Source of the DNA: Flavobacterium johnsoniae UW101
GTDB lineage: Bacteria > Bacteroidota > Bacteroidia > Flavobacteriales > Flavobacteriaceae
Assembly: GCF_000016645.1 (NCBI RefSeq)
Contig: NC_009441.1
Span: forward strand, 558,001-622,000
DNA length: 64,000 bases
Direction of reading: 5' to 3'
Below, piece by piece: positions 50,842-60,224 of the stretch. The notes under the pieces are model-generated. The model saw nothing but the letters and a program-made list of their open reading frames with translations, was not told the DNA's origin and ran no database searches. A program made the position numbers and the translations under genes. Numbering within the stretch: the stretch's first letter is position 1; each line of letters opens with the position of its first letter.

Positions 50842-51405
50842 TTACCAAGAAGTGGATTTATCCAAATACTTCTTTGCTTCCGATTTTATCCAACCTTTCT
50901 CCGAATTGATAATTTCTGTCATTTTTTCTTCAAAACCTTTCATTTTCAGTTTTCTTAAAGAAATTATTACATGACCATAAACATCTTCATCATTTAATAA
51001 TATGTTGACATTCTTCTGGCTTAAATGAAATTTAAAATCTCCAACTAACAAAGCAAAAGTTTCTCGTCCTTTACCGTATCTCTTATCATTCAAAACACAA
51101 ATAATAGACTTTTCAATTAATTGTGACTTTTTAAACTTTTCCCTTTTCAAAATAGTTTTCAAATCTGCACCGAACCTCCAGATAATTGTTTCAAACCTAT
51201 ACCATAAAGATTTCACATACAGTCCGTCCATAGAAATTTCTTTATATTTCAGCCAATCTTCACACCATTCAATAATTAAATTAGCCAGATCTTCCTCTGT
51301 CAGACTATTGACAAACTCCTCATCATTTAATTTTGCTATACCTAATTTCATCGCATCTAAAATTGAAACATTCCAACAAGACAAAAATAAAGTAAATTCA
51401 TACAA
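50842..51405 (-). CDS. Hypothetical protein, helical, immunity-like
   Basis: A 187-residue soluble protein with no recognised family. It is helical, rich in Lys and Glu, with LTEEDLANLIIEWCEDWLKY and a C-terminal HEAT-like segment (DEDVYGHVIISLRKLKMKGF, then IINSEKGWIKSEAKKYL). No signal peptide. The start is TTG at 51405 giving FTLFLSCWNVSILDAMKLG; ATG 51351 (MKLGIAK) is an alternative. It is 17 bp upstream of the DUF4303-like gene and divergent from pyrH. Together they look like an accessory pair inserted next to housekeeping genes. Confidence 0.6.
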   Translation of the reverse strand: MYEFTLFLSCWNVSILDAMKLGIAKLNDEEFVNSLTEEDLANLIIEWCEDWLKYKEISMDGLYVKSLWYRFETIIWRFGADLKTILKREKFKKSQLIEKSIICVLNDKRYGKGRETFALLVGDFKFHLSQKNVNILLNDEDVYGHVIISLRKLKMKGFEEKMTEIINSEKGWIKSEAKKYLDKSTSW

Positions 51406-51478
51406 AATAAAAATTTTAGTAATAAAAGAGGACTTTAAAATTATTTTAAAACATTATTTTTAAAAATCAGAATATGTC

Positions 51479-51486
51479 TATATTTG
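51479..51486 (+). promoter_or_regulatory. -7 box (TATATTTG) of pyrH
   Basis: A match to TAnnTTTG, 21 bp before ATG 51508. It overlaps the alternative upstream start at 51484 and so excludes it. Confidence 0.65.
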
Positions 51487-51507
51487 CACAAATTAACGCA
51501 ACACAAC

Positions 51508-52215
51508 ATGAAATATAAAAGAATTCTTCTTAAACTTAGCGGCGAGGCCTTAATGGGTGATTTACAATACGGAATTGACCCTAAAAGATTAGGGGAATAT
51601 GCAGACGAAATTAAGCAGATTCACGACAAAGGAGTAGAAATTGCGATCGTTATTGGAGGAGGAAATATTTTTAGAGGCGTTGCCGGTGCAAGCGCAGGAA
51701 TGGACAGAGTGCAAGGTGACTATATGGGAATGCTTGCTACTGTTATTAACGGAATGGCTTTGCAGGGCGCACTTGAAGATAAAGGAATGAAAACGCGTTT
51801 GCAGACTGCTTTAAAAATGGAATCTATCGCAGAACCATATATTAAGAGAAGAGCTGACCGCCACCTTGAAAAAGGAAGAATTGTAATTTTTGGTGCCGGA
51901 ACCGGAAACCCATATTTTACAACTGATACTGCAGCTGTTTTAAGAGGAATCGAAATTAATGCTGATGTAATCTTAAAAGGAACCCGCGTTGACGGTGTTT
52001 ACGATTCTGATCCTGAAAAAAATGCTTCGGCTGTAAAATTTGATTTCATCTCGTTTGATGATGTCCTTAAAAAAGGATTAAACGTAATGGATACAACCGC
52101 TTTTACTTTAAGCCAGGAAAACAAACTGCCAATTGTTGTTTTTGACATGAACAAAATTGGAAACCTGTTAAAAATCTGCGAAGGCGAAAACATCGGAACT
52201 GTAGTAAATATTTAG
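51508..52215 (+). CDS. pyrH: UMP kinase
   Basis: A 235-residue hexameric kinase that phosphorylates UMP to UDP, the branch point to UTP and CTP. Motifs are [12 protein letters not shown] (4-15), IGGGNIFRG (about 49-57), [17 protein letters not shown] and [16 protein letters not shown]. Usual regulation is by GTP activation and UTP inhibition. It starts the conserved pyrH-frr pair. The frame opens at 51484, but ATG 51508 (MKYKRILL) follows the -7 box. Confidence 0.96.
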   Translation: MKYKRILLKLSGEALMGDLQYGIDPKRLGEYADEIKQIHDKGVEIAIVIGGGNIFRGVAGASAGMDRVQGDYMGMLATVINGMALQGALEDKGMKTRLQTALKMESIAEPYIKRRADRHLEKGRIVIFGAGTGNPYFTTDTAAVLRGIEINADVILKGTRVDGVYDSDPEKNASAVKFDFISFDDVLKKGLNVMDTTAFTLSQENKLPIVVFDMNKIGNLLKICEGENIGTVVNI

Positions 52216-52334
52216 GCTGCTTAGATTATTAGAAGATTAATAATCTTTATAATTTTCAAAAGCAATTTCAATAAATAAAACAACATCGTTAGCAAATTAG
52301 AAGAATCCATTTTTGAGTCTAAAAATCTAATCTT

Positions 52335-52355
52335 CTAAAAATTAAAAATTAAAAA
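52335..52355 (+). repeat. Heptamer leader repeat before frr
   Basis: CTAAAAA, TTAAAAA, TTAAAAA: three 7-bp units ending two bases before ATG 52358, with the preceding sequence also TCTAA-rich. It parallels the leaders of uppP and aspartate kinase. Confidence 0.6.
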
Positions 52356-52357
52356 AA

Positions 52358-52921
52358 ATGACTGAAGAAATCGATTTTATATTAGAAAGTACTGAAGAAT
52401 CTATGAACGGTTCTATTGCACACTTAGAAAAAGAATTTCTAAACATTCGTGCGGGAAAAGCTTCTCCAGCAATGCTGGGAGGTGTTTTTGTTGATTATTA
52501 CGGATCAGCAACACCACTTTCTCAAGTGTCAAAAATCAGTGTTCCGGATGCAAGAACTATTACTTTGCAGCCTTTCGAAAAAAATATGTTACAAGCCATT
52601 GAAAAAGCAATTTTAATTGCCAATATTGGTTTTAACCCAATGAACAACGGAGACGTTATCATTATCAGCGTACCGCCTTTGACAGAAGAGCGTCGTCGTG
52701 ATTTAGCAAAACAAGCAAAATCTGAAGCTGAAGATGCAAAAATTGGTATACGTAACGTTCGTAAAGACGCTAACACTGATATCAAAAAATTAGAAAAAGA
52801 AGGAACTTCAGAAGACATCTGTAAATCTGCAGAAGAAGAAGTTCAAAACTTAACAAATACTTACATCAAAAAAATTGATGAGTTATTGGCTGCAAAAGAA
52901 GCCGAAATCATGAAAGTTTAA
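52358..52921 (+). CDS. frr: Ribosome recycling factor
   Basis: A 187-residue tRNA-shaped factor that with EF-G splits post-termination ribosomes. The family pattern is intact: EKEFLNIRAGKASPAML (about 24-40), DYYGSATPLSQVSKISVPDA, ERRRDLAKQAKSEAEDAKIG and IRNVRKDAN. Second gene of pyrH-frr; followed by a terminator. Confidence 0.97.
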   Translation: MTEEIDFILESTEESMNGSIAHLEKEFLNIRAGKASPAMLGGVFVDYYGSATPLSQVSKISVPDARTITLQPFEKNMLQAIEKAILIANIGFNPMNNGDVIIISVPPLTEERRRDLAKQAKSEAEDAKIGIRNVRKDANTDIKKLEKEGTSEDICKSAEEEVQNLTNTYIKKIDELLAAKEAEIMKV

Positions 52922-52942
52922 GTATTTGATACTGAATTTTTA

Positions 52943-52979
52943 GAAATCCGTCTGGTAAAATTATCAGACGGATTTTTTT
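52943..52979 (+). terminator. Terminator after frr
   Basis: AAATCCGTCTG and CAGACGGATTT form a stem with a T7 tail. The tail leads into the -7 box of the next gene. Confidence 0.9.
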
Positions 52980-53039
52980 ATTCTTATTTTTGCATACCAA
53001 AATCAAATCCTTTTCGTTTTTGAATCTATATAATTCTCT

Positions 53040-55535
53040 ATGAGGCTATTTTGTTTACTGACATTATTTTTTACGCTTAGTATTCAGGCGCAATTTCAAA
53101 TAAACGGAATTGTAACTGATTCAAACAACAAACCTCTTCCATTTGCTACAATTACAACTTCGGATAACAGCAATACGATAACTGATGTTGATGGAAAATT
53201 TATTTTTAAAACCCTTAGTAAATCCGGAAATTTTACGGTTTCCTATATTGGTTTTCAAACTAAAATTGTGGCTTTGGCCGAAAACAAAAAATTCTACTCT
53301 ATTTCATTAATCCAAAAAACAGATGACTTAAAAGAAGTTATTGTTTCTAATGAAAATCCGGCGTTAACCATTATCAAAAAAGTTATTGCAAATAAAAACA
53401 ATAACAATCCGCAGAAAAGGCTGAAAAGTTTTGATTACAAAACCTATAATAAACTTATCGTAACGGCTAATCCGGACTCAATTGATGGAAGAATAGATTC
53501 TTCGGCAGTTTATAAGGATTTAAATAAAAAGAAAATCAACATAGATTCTTCTGATTATAAATTCAAAGAAATTATAACCAAACAGCATTTGTTTCAAACC
53601 GAAAAAGTATCGCAATACCAATTCGGGAATAATAAATTAAAAGAAACCGTTCTCGGGACAAAAATAGCGGGTTTTAAAAATCCTATTTACGAGGTTATTG
53701 CTTTCAATTTGCAGTCAATTTCTATTTATGACAATAAATATGAGTTGTTTGAAACGAAATATGAAAATCCAATTTCGAATACTGCACCGGCATCTTATAA
53801 TTACAAATTATTAGATACTGTAAACATAAAAGGGCGCGAGACTTTTATGATTTACTTTAAAAACAAGCACAAAAGAAAAACTTCTGGTTTAGAAGGAGTA
53901 TTATATATCGACTCACAAAATTTTGCCATTGCAAAAGCAGTTATGCGTATAAAAGGTGTTTTGGATATCAGCGGTATTCATGAGTTTAATTATGTACCGA
54001 ATGAAAAAATATGGTTCCAAAGCAATACTACTTTCAAGATCGTAAAAGGAAAAAATGACGACGATATTAAAATTTTAGGCGGAACAATTCAGTTTGACGG
54101 AGACGTTGCCGAAGATTTTGAACCAAGAAAAAAAGCCGCTTCTGATTTTACCTATTTACTTTCTGAGAGTAATAATTTCGACATTCATTATAATCTCGAA
54201 ACTCCTATAAAAAATCCGTCTCTTTATATCGAAATTAAAGACGATGCAGGTAAAAAACCCGAAGAGTTCTGGAACCAGTACAGAAAAGAAGCTTTAGACC
54301 AAAAGAGCCAGAAAACCTATCAATTATTAGACAGTTTATCGGTAAGCCGAAGAATTGAAAAACGTTTGGGATTTGGGCGAAAAATCATCAACGGTTACAT
54401 TCCTATTGGTCCGGTTGATTTAGATTTAAAGAAAATCATTAGTTATAACAATTATGAAGGTTTCCGTTTAGGTCTAGGCGGTATTACAAATGATAAGTTT
54501 TCTAAAAATTTTAGGATTGAAGGTTACACCGCTTATGGCACAAAAGACGGTGTTGTTAAATACAATTTAGGCGCTGGCGTTTTATTAGACAAAAACACCA
54601 ATACTTGGCTTAATGGATCTTATACTGATGATATTCGTGAGATTGCGAGTACCGTTTTTGCGGTTGACAAACGTGTTTTCAAAATTTACGATCCACGTCC
54701 AATTAACATTAGTACATTTTATCATTATACAAGCTGGAAAGCCAATGTACAAACTAAAATTATCCCAAAAACAGAAGCTGTTCTTGAATTAGCCAGAACG
54801 GAGATTGAACCAAAGTTCGATTATCTTTTTAATTACAACGGTCAATTGTATTCAAGTTACATTATGACAACTGCCATGCTTTCGATAGTTTGGGCGCCTT
54901 TTAGTGATTTTATGCAAACGCCGACAGGAAGAACGGAATCTGACAAGAGATTTCCGAGATTTACTTTACAGTACACGCAGTCCCTGCCAAATGTTTTAGA
55001 CAACGATTTTAATTTTGGAAAAATAGATTTCAAAACTGAATATGAAAAGAAATATCTAAACGGACAAAAAACAAGTTTGCTTTTACAAGGCGGTTACGCC
55101 TTAGGCGATGTGCCGCTTACGCATTTATACAATACAATGCCCAACAACCTTACAAAAGAAACCGTTATCCAGCGTATTACTTTTGCTGGAAGAAACAGCT
55201 TTGAAACCATGTTTTTTAATGAGTTTTTCTCAAGTCAGTATATTTTCTTCCAGGTCAAACATGGCTTTAACCGAATCAAAATTCTTAAAAAAGTTCGCCC
55301 GACAATAGTTTTGGTCAGCAGAATGGCATGGGGAAATATGGAAAAACCTGAACAGCATGTTGGTCCTGAATATAAAACACTTGACAAAGGTTTTTTTGAA
55401 TCGGGTATTGAATTAAATAAAATCTACAAAGGTTTTGGTCTTGGCGGATTCTATCGTTACGGACCAAACCAGTTAATGAAGTTTGAGGACAATATTGCAG
55501 TTAAAATTTCTTATGTCCTTGATCTTGGACTTTAA
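53040..55535 (+). CDS. DUF5686 family outer-membrane protein with carboxypeptidase-regulatory domain
   Basis: An 831-residue outer-membrane protein. Signal peptide about 1-18 (FTLSIQAQ), then a carboxypeptidase-regulatory beta-sandwich at about 20-100 (GIVTDSNNKPLPFATITTS, FTVSYIGFQTK). The DUF5686 part covers the rest, with a middle beta-rich domain and a barrel end VKISYVLDLGL. Function unknown; the family is general in Bacteroidota and often single-copy next to housekeeping genes. A -7 box TATTTTTG is at 52985-52992, overlapping the frr terminator tail. Confidence 0.85.
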   Translation: MRLFCLLTLFFTLSIQAQFQINGIVTDSNNKPLPFATITTSDNSNTITDVDGKFIFKTLSKSGNFTVSYIGFQTKIVALAENKKFYSISLIQKTDDLKEVIVSNENPALTIIKKVIANKNNNNPQKRLKSFDYKTYNKLIVTANPDSIDGRIDSSAVYKDLNKKKINIDSSDYKFKEIITKQHLFQTEKVSQYQFGNNKLKETVLGTKIAGFKNPIYEVIAFNLQSISIYDNKYELFETKYENPISNTAPASYNYKLLDTVNIKGRETFMIYFKNKHKRKTSGLEGVLYIDSQNFAIAKAVMRIKGVLDISGIHEFNYVPNEKIWFQSNTTFKIVKGKNDDDIKILGGTIQFDGDVAEDFEPRKKAASDFTYLLSESNNFDIHYNLETPIKNPSLYIEIKDDAGKKPEEFWNQYRKEALDQKSQKTYQLLDSLSVSRRIEKRLGFGRKIINGYIPIGPVDLDLKKIISYNNYEGFRLGLGGITNDKFSKNFRIEGYTAYGTKDGVVKYNLGAGVLLDKNTNTWLNGSYTDDIREIASTVFAVDKRVFKIYDPRPINISTFYHYTSWKANVQTKIIPKTEAVLELARTEIEPKFDYLFNYNGQLYSSYIMTTAMLSIVWAPFSDFMQTPTGRTESDKRFPRFTLQYTQSLPNVLDNDFNFGKIDFKTEYEKKYLNGQKTSLLLQGGYALGDVPLTHLYNTMPNNLTKETVIQRITFAGRNSFETMFFNEFFSSQYIFFQVKHGFNRIKILKKVRPTIVLVSRMAWGNMEKPEQHVGPEYKTLDKGFFESGIELNKIYKGFGLGGFYRYGPNQLMKFEDNIAVKISYVLDLGL

Positions 55536-55616
55536 AAAATAAATTTCAATTAATAGACAACGTTTGTATTTTTAACTCTCTCAAAACTTTTTTCAAAGTT
55601 TAACCTTTGTGACAAG

Positions 55617-56057
55617 TCAATTTAAAAGATCTTTAGGAGAAACTCCATGTTTATTTGCTAAATTAACATCAGATCCTTTATCCAAAAGAAGCTTAATTAT
55701 CTCTGAATCATTTTTTAATGACATTGCTGCACGCCATAATGCTGAATTCCCGATGTTATCCACAATATTCACATCGCAGTCAAAAGAAAGGAGTACCTTC
55801 ACAGCATCTACTTTATTATTAATCACTGCTAAATGCAATGCAGTTAATCCTTGAGTATCTTTATTATTTATTCCACAACCCAAAGCCAAGAGATCTTTTA
55901 CCAATTTTTCATCACCATCCACTACAACTGTCATTAAAAATGTACGACCACCCCTATCAACACTATCTAAACCATATTTTTCTAAAAAATCTTTAATTTT
56001 AGAAAAGTCTTTCCCATATAATAATTTATACAGCTGGCTATCATCGAATTTTTCCAT
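55617..56057 (-). CDS. Ankyrin-repeat protein
   Basis: A 146-residue soluble protein with about four ankyrin repeats from about 35 on: RGGRTFLMTVVVDGDEKLVK, TQGLTALHLAVINNKVDAVK, IGNSALWRAAMSLKNDSEII and NLANKHGVSPKDLL. No signal peptide. Small bacterial ankyrin proteins of this size often serve as immunity or inhibitor proteins; the partner is unknown. ATG 56057 (MEKFDDSQLY) is preferred over 56096, which would add a short hydrophobic stretch. Confidence 0.82.
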   Translation of the reverse strand: MEKFDDSQLYKLLYGKDFSKIKDFLEKYGLDSVDRGGRTFLMTVVVDGDEKLVKDLLALGCGINNKDTQGLTALHLAVINNKVDAVKVLLSFDCDVNIVDNIGNSALWRAAMSLKNDSEIIKLLLDKGSDVNLANKHGVSPKDLLN

Positions 56058-56111
56058 AAACAATTTATTTAAATAAAATCCTACAAATATAATCATTTAT
56101 ATAATTCAAAA

Positions 56112-56154
56112 AAAATCCCAAATCCCAATCATAAAAATTGGAATTTGGGATTAA
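56112..56154 (-). terminator. Terminator after the antiporter gene
   Basis: AAAATCCCAAATCCCAAT and ATTGGAATTTGGGATTAA pair with one or two mismatches. A T8 run follows on the minus strand. Same wording as at 35399 and 42402. Confidence 0.75.
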
Positions 56155-56176
56155 AACATTGAGATTTTCTAAAATC

Positions 56177-58447
56177 TTATGGCTTCAAAATCAAAACAGA
56201 AGGCGTATTATTCAGCCATGTGCTTTGAGATTCGATAAGTTTTTTCCAGCTGTCTAAGCTTATAATCATCAAATTCTGACCATCTAAGAATTCTTTTTTA
56301 ATTGTTCTGTCATGCATAATCATAATATGATTTGGGGCAATCTGTTCAATCGATCTTATCGTTTCCTGAATTTCGCGGGTATTTTTCACATCGCCGCTGG
56401 CATCAAGAACCGTAATCTGTGAACCGTTATTATTGATTAATTTTTTAGCGTAATCAATTAAAAAAGCATCTTCTTTATTAAAAATTGGCATAAAAACCTG
56501 GTTTACTTCTTCTAAATCTTTATCGATAAGAATACCAACCGGCATTTTAGTTTTGGTAATAATATGACGTGTTCTTTCGTCAAAAGGATTATTTTCAAAC
56601 AAACCTTCTTTTCCGGTAAACTTATCAATTAAACGATCAGGGTTTACAATTCTGGTTGTGAATCCAAGAATTTTTCCAAGCAGAGTCCCATCAAAAATAG
56701 ATTGTCCTAAACCAACCAATAATAAATCATATTCTCCCTGATTTGCCGCATCAATAATATCAGTATCAATATCATTAGACACTTTAAACATGCTCACCAT
56801 ATTTTGATTTAAGCGATGTGATTCTTCAACTACAGGAACCAGCATTTTACGTTCATGGTCTTTTATGTCAAATGAATGCACTTCTGTACTCAATGATAAA
56901 TGCATTGCTGTTACGATCGAGTTATCACCTTGTTTTTTAACTAAACTGTTCGCAATTTTAAGAAGCTTTTTTCCTCTCTCAGGAGTCGCAAACGAAAGCA
57001 GAATTTTGTATTTGCTTTTATTTCCAATTTCCTGAGGAATAGCCGTTATTTTATCTTTAAAAATAAACCCGATAAGATCTAAAGCAGGACCTGTCATGAA
57101 AGTTGTCACTAACGCCATAATTACCATCATAGTAAAAATTTCTGTTGATAAAACCCCAAGGTCATAACCAATATTTAAAACCACAAGTTCCATTAAACCT
57201 CTTGTGTTCATTAAAGCACCAATAGCTAAACTGTCTTTCCAGTTCTGTCCCACAAATTTTGCTGCCAAAGCACTTCCAAAGAATTTACCTGCAACGGCAA
57301 CCGCAATAATTAATCCTGTTACTTTCCATAATTCAGGATCATTTAACAATCCAATTTGTGTACGTAAACCTGTAAATACGAAAAACAAAGGCAGTAAAAC
57401 GATAATCGCAACATCTTCTACTTTTTCGATAAATATGTTTCTGAATTTATTGTTTTCAGGCATAATTGCTCCCGCTAAAAATGCTCCGAATAAGGCGTGA
57501 ATTCCAATTAATTCCGCAGCATAAGCAGAAATCAAAAGTGTGATAAAGAAAATCGCAACAACCGGTTTATTTAAACTTTCACGGGTTGAATTTAAATCTC
57601 CGACACGTTTCAGGAACGGACGAACGATTTTTAACATAATAATTACATACAAAATTGCTAAGCCAATAACGTATAATGAACTTGTAAATGAACCTGCTTT
57701 TACAATAGCAATTACAACAGCAAGAATACACCAGGCAGTAATATCATCGGCCGCGGCACAAGTAATGGCAATGGTTCCCAGTTTTGTTTTCTGCATTCCT
57801 CTTTCCTGCACAATTCTGGCCAAAACCGGAAAAGCAGTTATACTCATGGCAATTCCCATAAATAATCCGAAAGAAGAAAACTCAACACCAATTGGGGCAA
57901 AAGTGTGGTATATAAAATACGCAAGAGTTAATCCTAACGCAAACGGAATTACAATACTGGCATGGCTGATAACTACAGCGTCATGTGCTTTATTTTTCAG
58001 CACTTTTAAGTCCAGCTCCATTCCAATTACGAACATGAAAAGAATTAAACCAATCTGACTTAAAAACTGTAAGTTTCCTAAAGATTCTTTTGGAAATAAA
58101 GCTGCTGAAAACTCAGGAAAATACATCCCGACCAAAGACGGCCCAAGAACAATACCTGCAATCATTTCTCCAATTACAGAAGGCTGGCCAATTTTTCTAA
58201 AAAACCATCCAAATAAACGCGCTACTAAAATAATAGTCACGATCTGCGCCAATAATATAGCTAAAGGGTGCTGTAAATTGTGAACCATAGAATCTAGAAA
58301 ATCATTCCAATGGTTGCTCTCGATTTGTTTCTTTACAATATGACGCCCGGCTTCAATTGCTGCGCCTTTTGAAATTATCCAATAAATGAGGGCGGTAAAT
58401 CCTCCAATAATGGTAACGTAGAATAAAGAGTTTTTAATGTTATTCAT
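56177..58447 (-). CDS. Cation:proton antiporter (CPA2) with universal-stress-like tail
   Basis: A 756-residue membrane protein. An N-terminal helix (about 8-25) and about 12 further helices (about 60-450) make a Na/H-exchanger fold with RKIGQPSVIGEMIAGIVLGP, ITCAAADDITAWC and MNTRGLMELVVLNIGYDLG. The C-terminal about 280 residues are soluble and contain two UspA-like segments (ILLSFATPERGKKLLKIANSL and a more degenerate one with EYDLLLVGLGQSIFDGTLLG). Probably exchanges Na+ or K+ for H+, gated by a nucleotide-binding-like tail. ATG 58447 (MNNIKNS) is preferred over 58507. Confidence 0.9.
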   Translation of the reverse strand: MNNIKNSLFYVTIIGGFTALIYWIISKGAAIEAGRHIVKKQIESNHWNDFLDSMVHNLQHPLAILLAQIVTIILVARLFGWFFRKIGQPSVIGEMIAGIVLGPSLVGMYFPEFSAALFPKESLGNLQFLSQIGLILFMFVIGMELDLKVLKNKAHDAVVISHASIVIPFALGLTLAYFIYHTFAPIGVEFSSFGLFMGIAMSITAFPVLARIVQERGMQKTKLGTIAITCAAADDITAWCILAVVIAIVKAGSFTSSLYVIGLAILYVIIMLKIVRPFLKRVGDLNSTRESLNKPVVAIFFITLLISAYAAELIGIHALFGAFLAGAIMPENNKFRNIFIEKVEDVAIIVLLPLFFVFTGLRTQIGLLNDPELWKVTGLIIAVAVAGKFFGSALAAKFVGQNWKDSLAIGALMNTRGLMELVVLNIGYDLGVLSTEIFTMMVIMALVTTFMTGPALDLIGFIFKDKITAIPQEIGNKSKYKILLSFATPERGKKLLKIANSLVKKQGDNSIVTAMHLSLSTEVHSFDIKDHERKMLVPVVEESHRLNQNMVSMFKVSNDIDTDIIDAANQGEYDLLLVGLGQSIFDGTLLGKILGFTTRIVNPDRLIDKFTGKEGLFENNPFDERTRHIITKTKMPVGILIDKDLEEVNQVFMPIFNKEDAFLIDYAKKLINNNGSQITVLDASGDVKNTREIQETIRSIEQIAPNHIMIMHDRTIKKEFLDGQNLMIISLDSWKKLIESQSTWLNNTPSVLILKP

Positions 58448-58560
58448 AACTCGTTCTTTTAATTTATTGCCGCAAATATCAGAACTGAGTTTTAAGTGAA
58501 AAAGCAAATTACAAGCTAATTTTCAATGTATGTAACAAGTCGGAAAAACTTTGTAATAAG

Positions 58561-59280
58561 TTATAATTTTACCTTTTTCAAAAAATCAGAACGATACGTT
58601 TCGCTCAGAATTAGAGATGTATTTTTATTATTTTCTTCTAGATGATGAAGCACAATTTCGTTATGGTTAAAGAATTTTATCGCCTTTACCGCAACAATTT
58701 CTTTTTTATTGATTCTGCAGAAATCAGCATCTGGTAATTCTTGTAAAAGCGTATCAAATTTTACGTTTTTCAAATTCAGTAAACTTCCATCTGCAAGCAA
58801 AACCGTTTTATCCCGACTGTCACTTGATGCTGTTGTAATATATTGGATTTTATTAAAATATAGCAGCGTTTTTCCTTTGTCTGTATTGAGCTGAATAAAC
58901 TTTTTTGAATTATCAGTTTTATCGAAACGCTCAAAAGCTTTGGAAACCGCTTTTTGAAGACGTTCTAATTTTACAGGTTTTGTGATATAATCTACAGCAT
59001 CAATATTAAAAGCATCGGCAGCGTAATCTTTATAAGCCGTACAAAAAATCACTAATTTATTCTCGAGTATTTCGGCTAGATGCAGGCCGTCCATTCCCGG
59101 CATTTCGATATCAGAAATTAAGAGATCAAAATCCAGATCTGGAATATCAGACAAAAGTTTCTCAGGATTATTAAATGTTTTTACAATTTCCAGTTCAGGA
59201 ATTTGTTCACAAAGCATTTTTAAATAAGTCAATCCCGGAAGTTCATCGTCCAGAAGCAAGCATTTCAGTTTTGTATTCAA
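58561..59280 (-). CDS. LytTR-family response regulator
   Basis: A 239-residue regulator. The receiver (about 5-120) has LLLDDELPGL, phospho-Asp in LLISDIEMPG and Lys in YITKPVKLERL. The LytTR DNA-binding domain (about 140-235) has FIQLNTDKGKTLLYFNKIQY, DADFCRINKKEIVA and LSETYRSDFL. Its start overlaps the end of the kinase gene by 38 bp, so translation is coupled. Targets unknown; the antiporter and the exporter on either side are candidates. Confidence 0.92.
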   Translation of the reverse strand: MNTKLKCLLLDDELPGLTYLKMLCEQIPELEIVKTFNNPEKLLSDIPDLDFDLLISDIEMPGMDGLHLAEILENKLVIFCTAYKDYAADAFNIDAVDYITKPVKLERLQKAVSKAFERFDKTDNSKKFIQLNTDKGKTLLYFNKIQYITTASSDSRDKTVLLADGSLLNLKNVKFDTLLQELPDADFCRINKKEIVAVKAIKFFNHNEIVLHHLEENNKNTSLILSETYRSDFLKKVKL

Positions 59281-60004
59281 GTAAATCTATTTTAAGATGA
59301 GCAATGTAAACGTCGTTTTCAATAAACTTATCGAGTTTAAAATTATTCTTGTAAATAATTCGCAGACGATGTTCTAAAGTAGCATGGCCAAAACCACTTC
59401 TCTCTTTTTTGAGAACTTTTTTATCGGATATTTTATTAGAAACCGTCATAAAAAAAGCATTGTCTTTAAACTCAAAAACCACCGAAATAAAAGCATCGGC
59501 ACTTTGAAGATCTGCGTGTTTAAAAGCATTTTCAATTAAATCAATAGAAATGAGAGGCGCTAACAAAGGCTGATCGTATAATTTATCATCTTCATTAATA
59601 TTTGTCTTAATCTTCAATTCAAAAAGCGGACTAATTTTAATTTTATTGATTTCGATTAAATTGAGTGCAAAATTAATTTCTTCTTTTGCAGTCACGAATT
59701 TCTTTTTGCTTTCGTACAAAATATAATCCAAAACATTTGCTAGTTTGTCTAAAGCGAAATAAGTCTGATACGCATGTGACTGAATCGAATTTAAAATATT
59801 CTTAAACAAATGCGGATTGAGTTTTGATTCTAAATTTTCCAGCTGAAGATCGTTAACTTTTACCTCAAGCGCATAAAAACTCTTTTCGGCATCTTCTTTT
59901 GCTTTTTTGGACTGCATTAATTGATACATCATAAAACAAATGATGACGATTAACAGTAAAAGAATTGCTAAAAAAATAAAAGTCGTAGTGTTGTTTTCCT
60001 GCAT
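59243..60004 (-). CDS. LytS/YehU-type sensor histidine kinase
   Basis: A 253-residue kinase. One membrane helix (about 8-28) and a coiled coil precede the His_kinase domain, with the phospho-acceptor in LESKLNPHLFKNILNSIQSH. A HATPase-like part (about 150-250) has PLISIDLIENAFKH and RSGFGHATLEHRLRIIY. There is no extracellular sensing domain, so it senses the membrane or a partner. It overlaps its LytTR regulator. Small two-component systems of this shape are common in Flavobacteriia. Confidence 0.9.
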   Translation of the reverse strand: MQENNTTTFIFLAILLLLIVIICFMMYQLMQSKKAKEDAEKSFYALEVKVNDLQLENLESKLNPHLFKNILNSIQSHAYQTYFALDKLANVLDYILYESKKKFVTAKEEINFALNLIEINKIKISPLFELKIKTNINEDDKLYDQPLLAPLISIDLIENAFKHADLQSADAFISVVFEFKDNAFFMTVSNKISDKKVLKKERSGFGHATLEHRLRIIYKNNFKLDKFIENDVYIAHLKIDLLEYKTEMLASGR

Positions 60005-60196
60005 GTTTTTCTATTTTTCTACAGATTTAATTTGAATTCTTTTTGCCTTTCAAAATCAAAATTCACTACAAATATGAGAAAAGCTAGCGGTTCTATAACA
60101 AAAACCAAGAAAATTATCATTAATAACAAACTTTCATTTTAGTGTTAACGTTAAGTAAAATACAATTGATTATAGATGATTTCGAGCACTTTTCAC

Positions 60197-60204
60197 TACA
60201 TTTG
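60197..60204 (+). promoter_or_regulatory. -7 box (TACATTTG) of the MMPL exporter gene
   Basis: A match to TAnnTTTG, 20 bp before ATG 60225. No -33 TTTG is seen at 19 bp, so it may need an activator; the LytTR regulator upstream is a candidate. Confidence 0.55.
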
Positions 60205-60224
60205 CATCCATTTTTAAAGATTTT

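Noticed and set aside
57540..58058. 172-residue plus-strand frame inside the antiporter gene
   Set aside because: Antisense shadow of a membrane-protein gene with clear family motifs; no promoter or start context.
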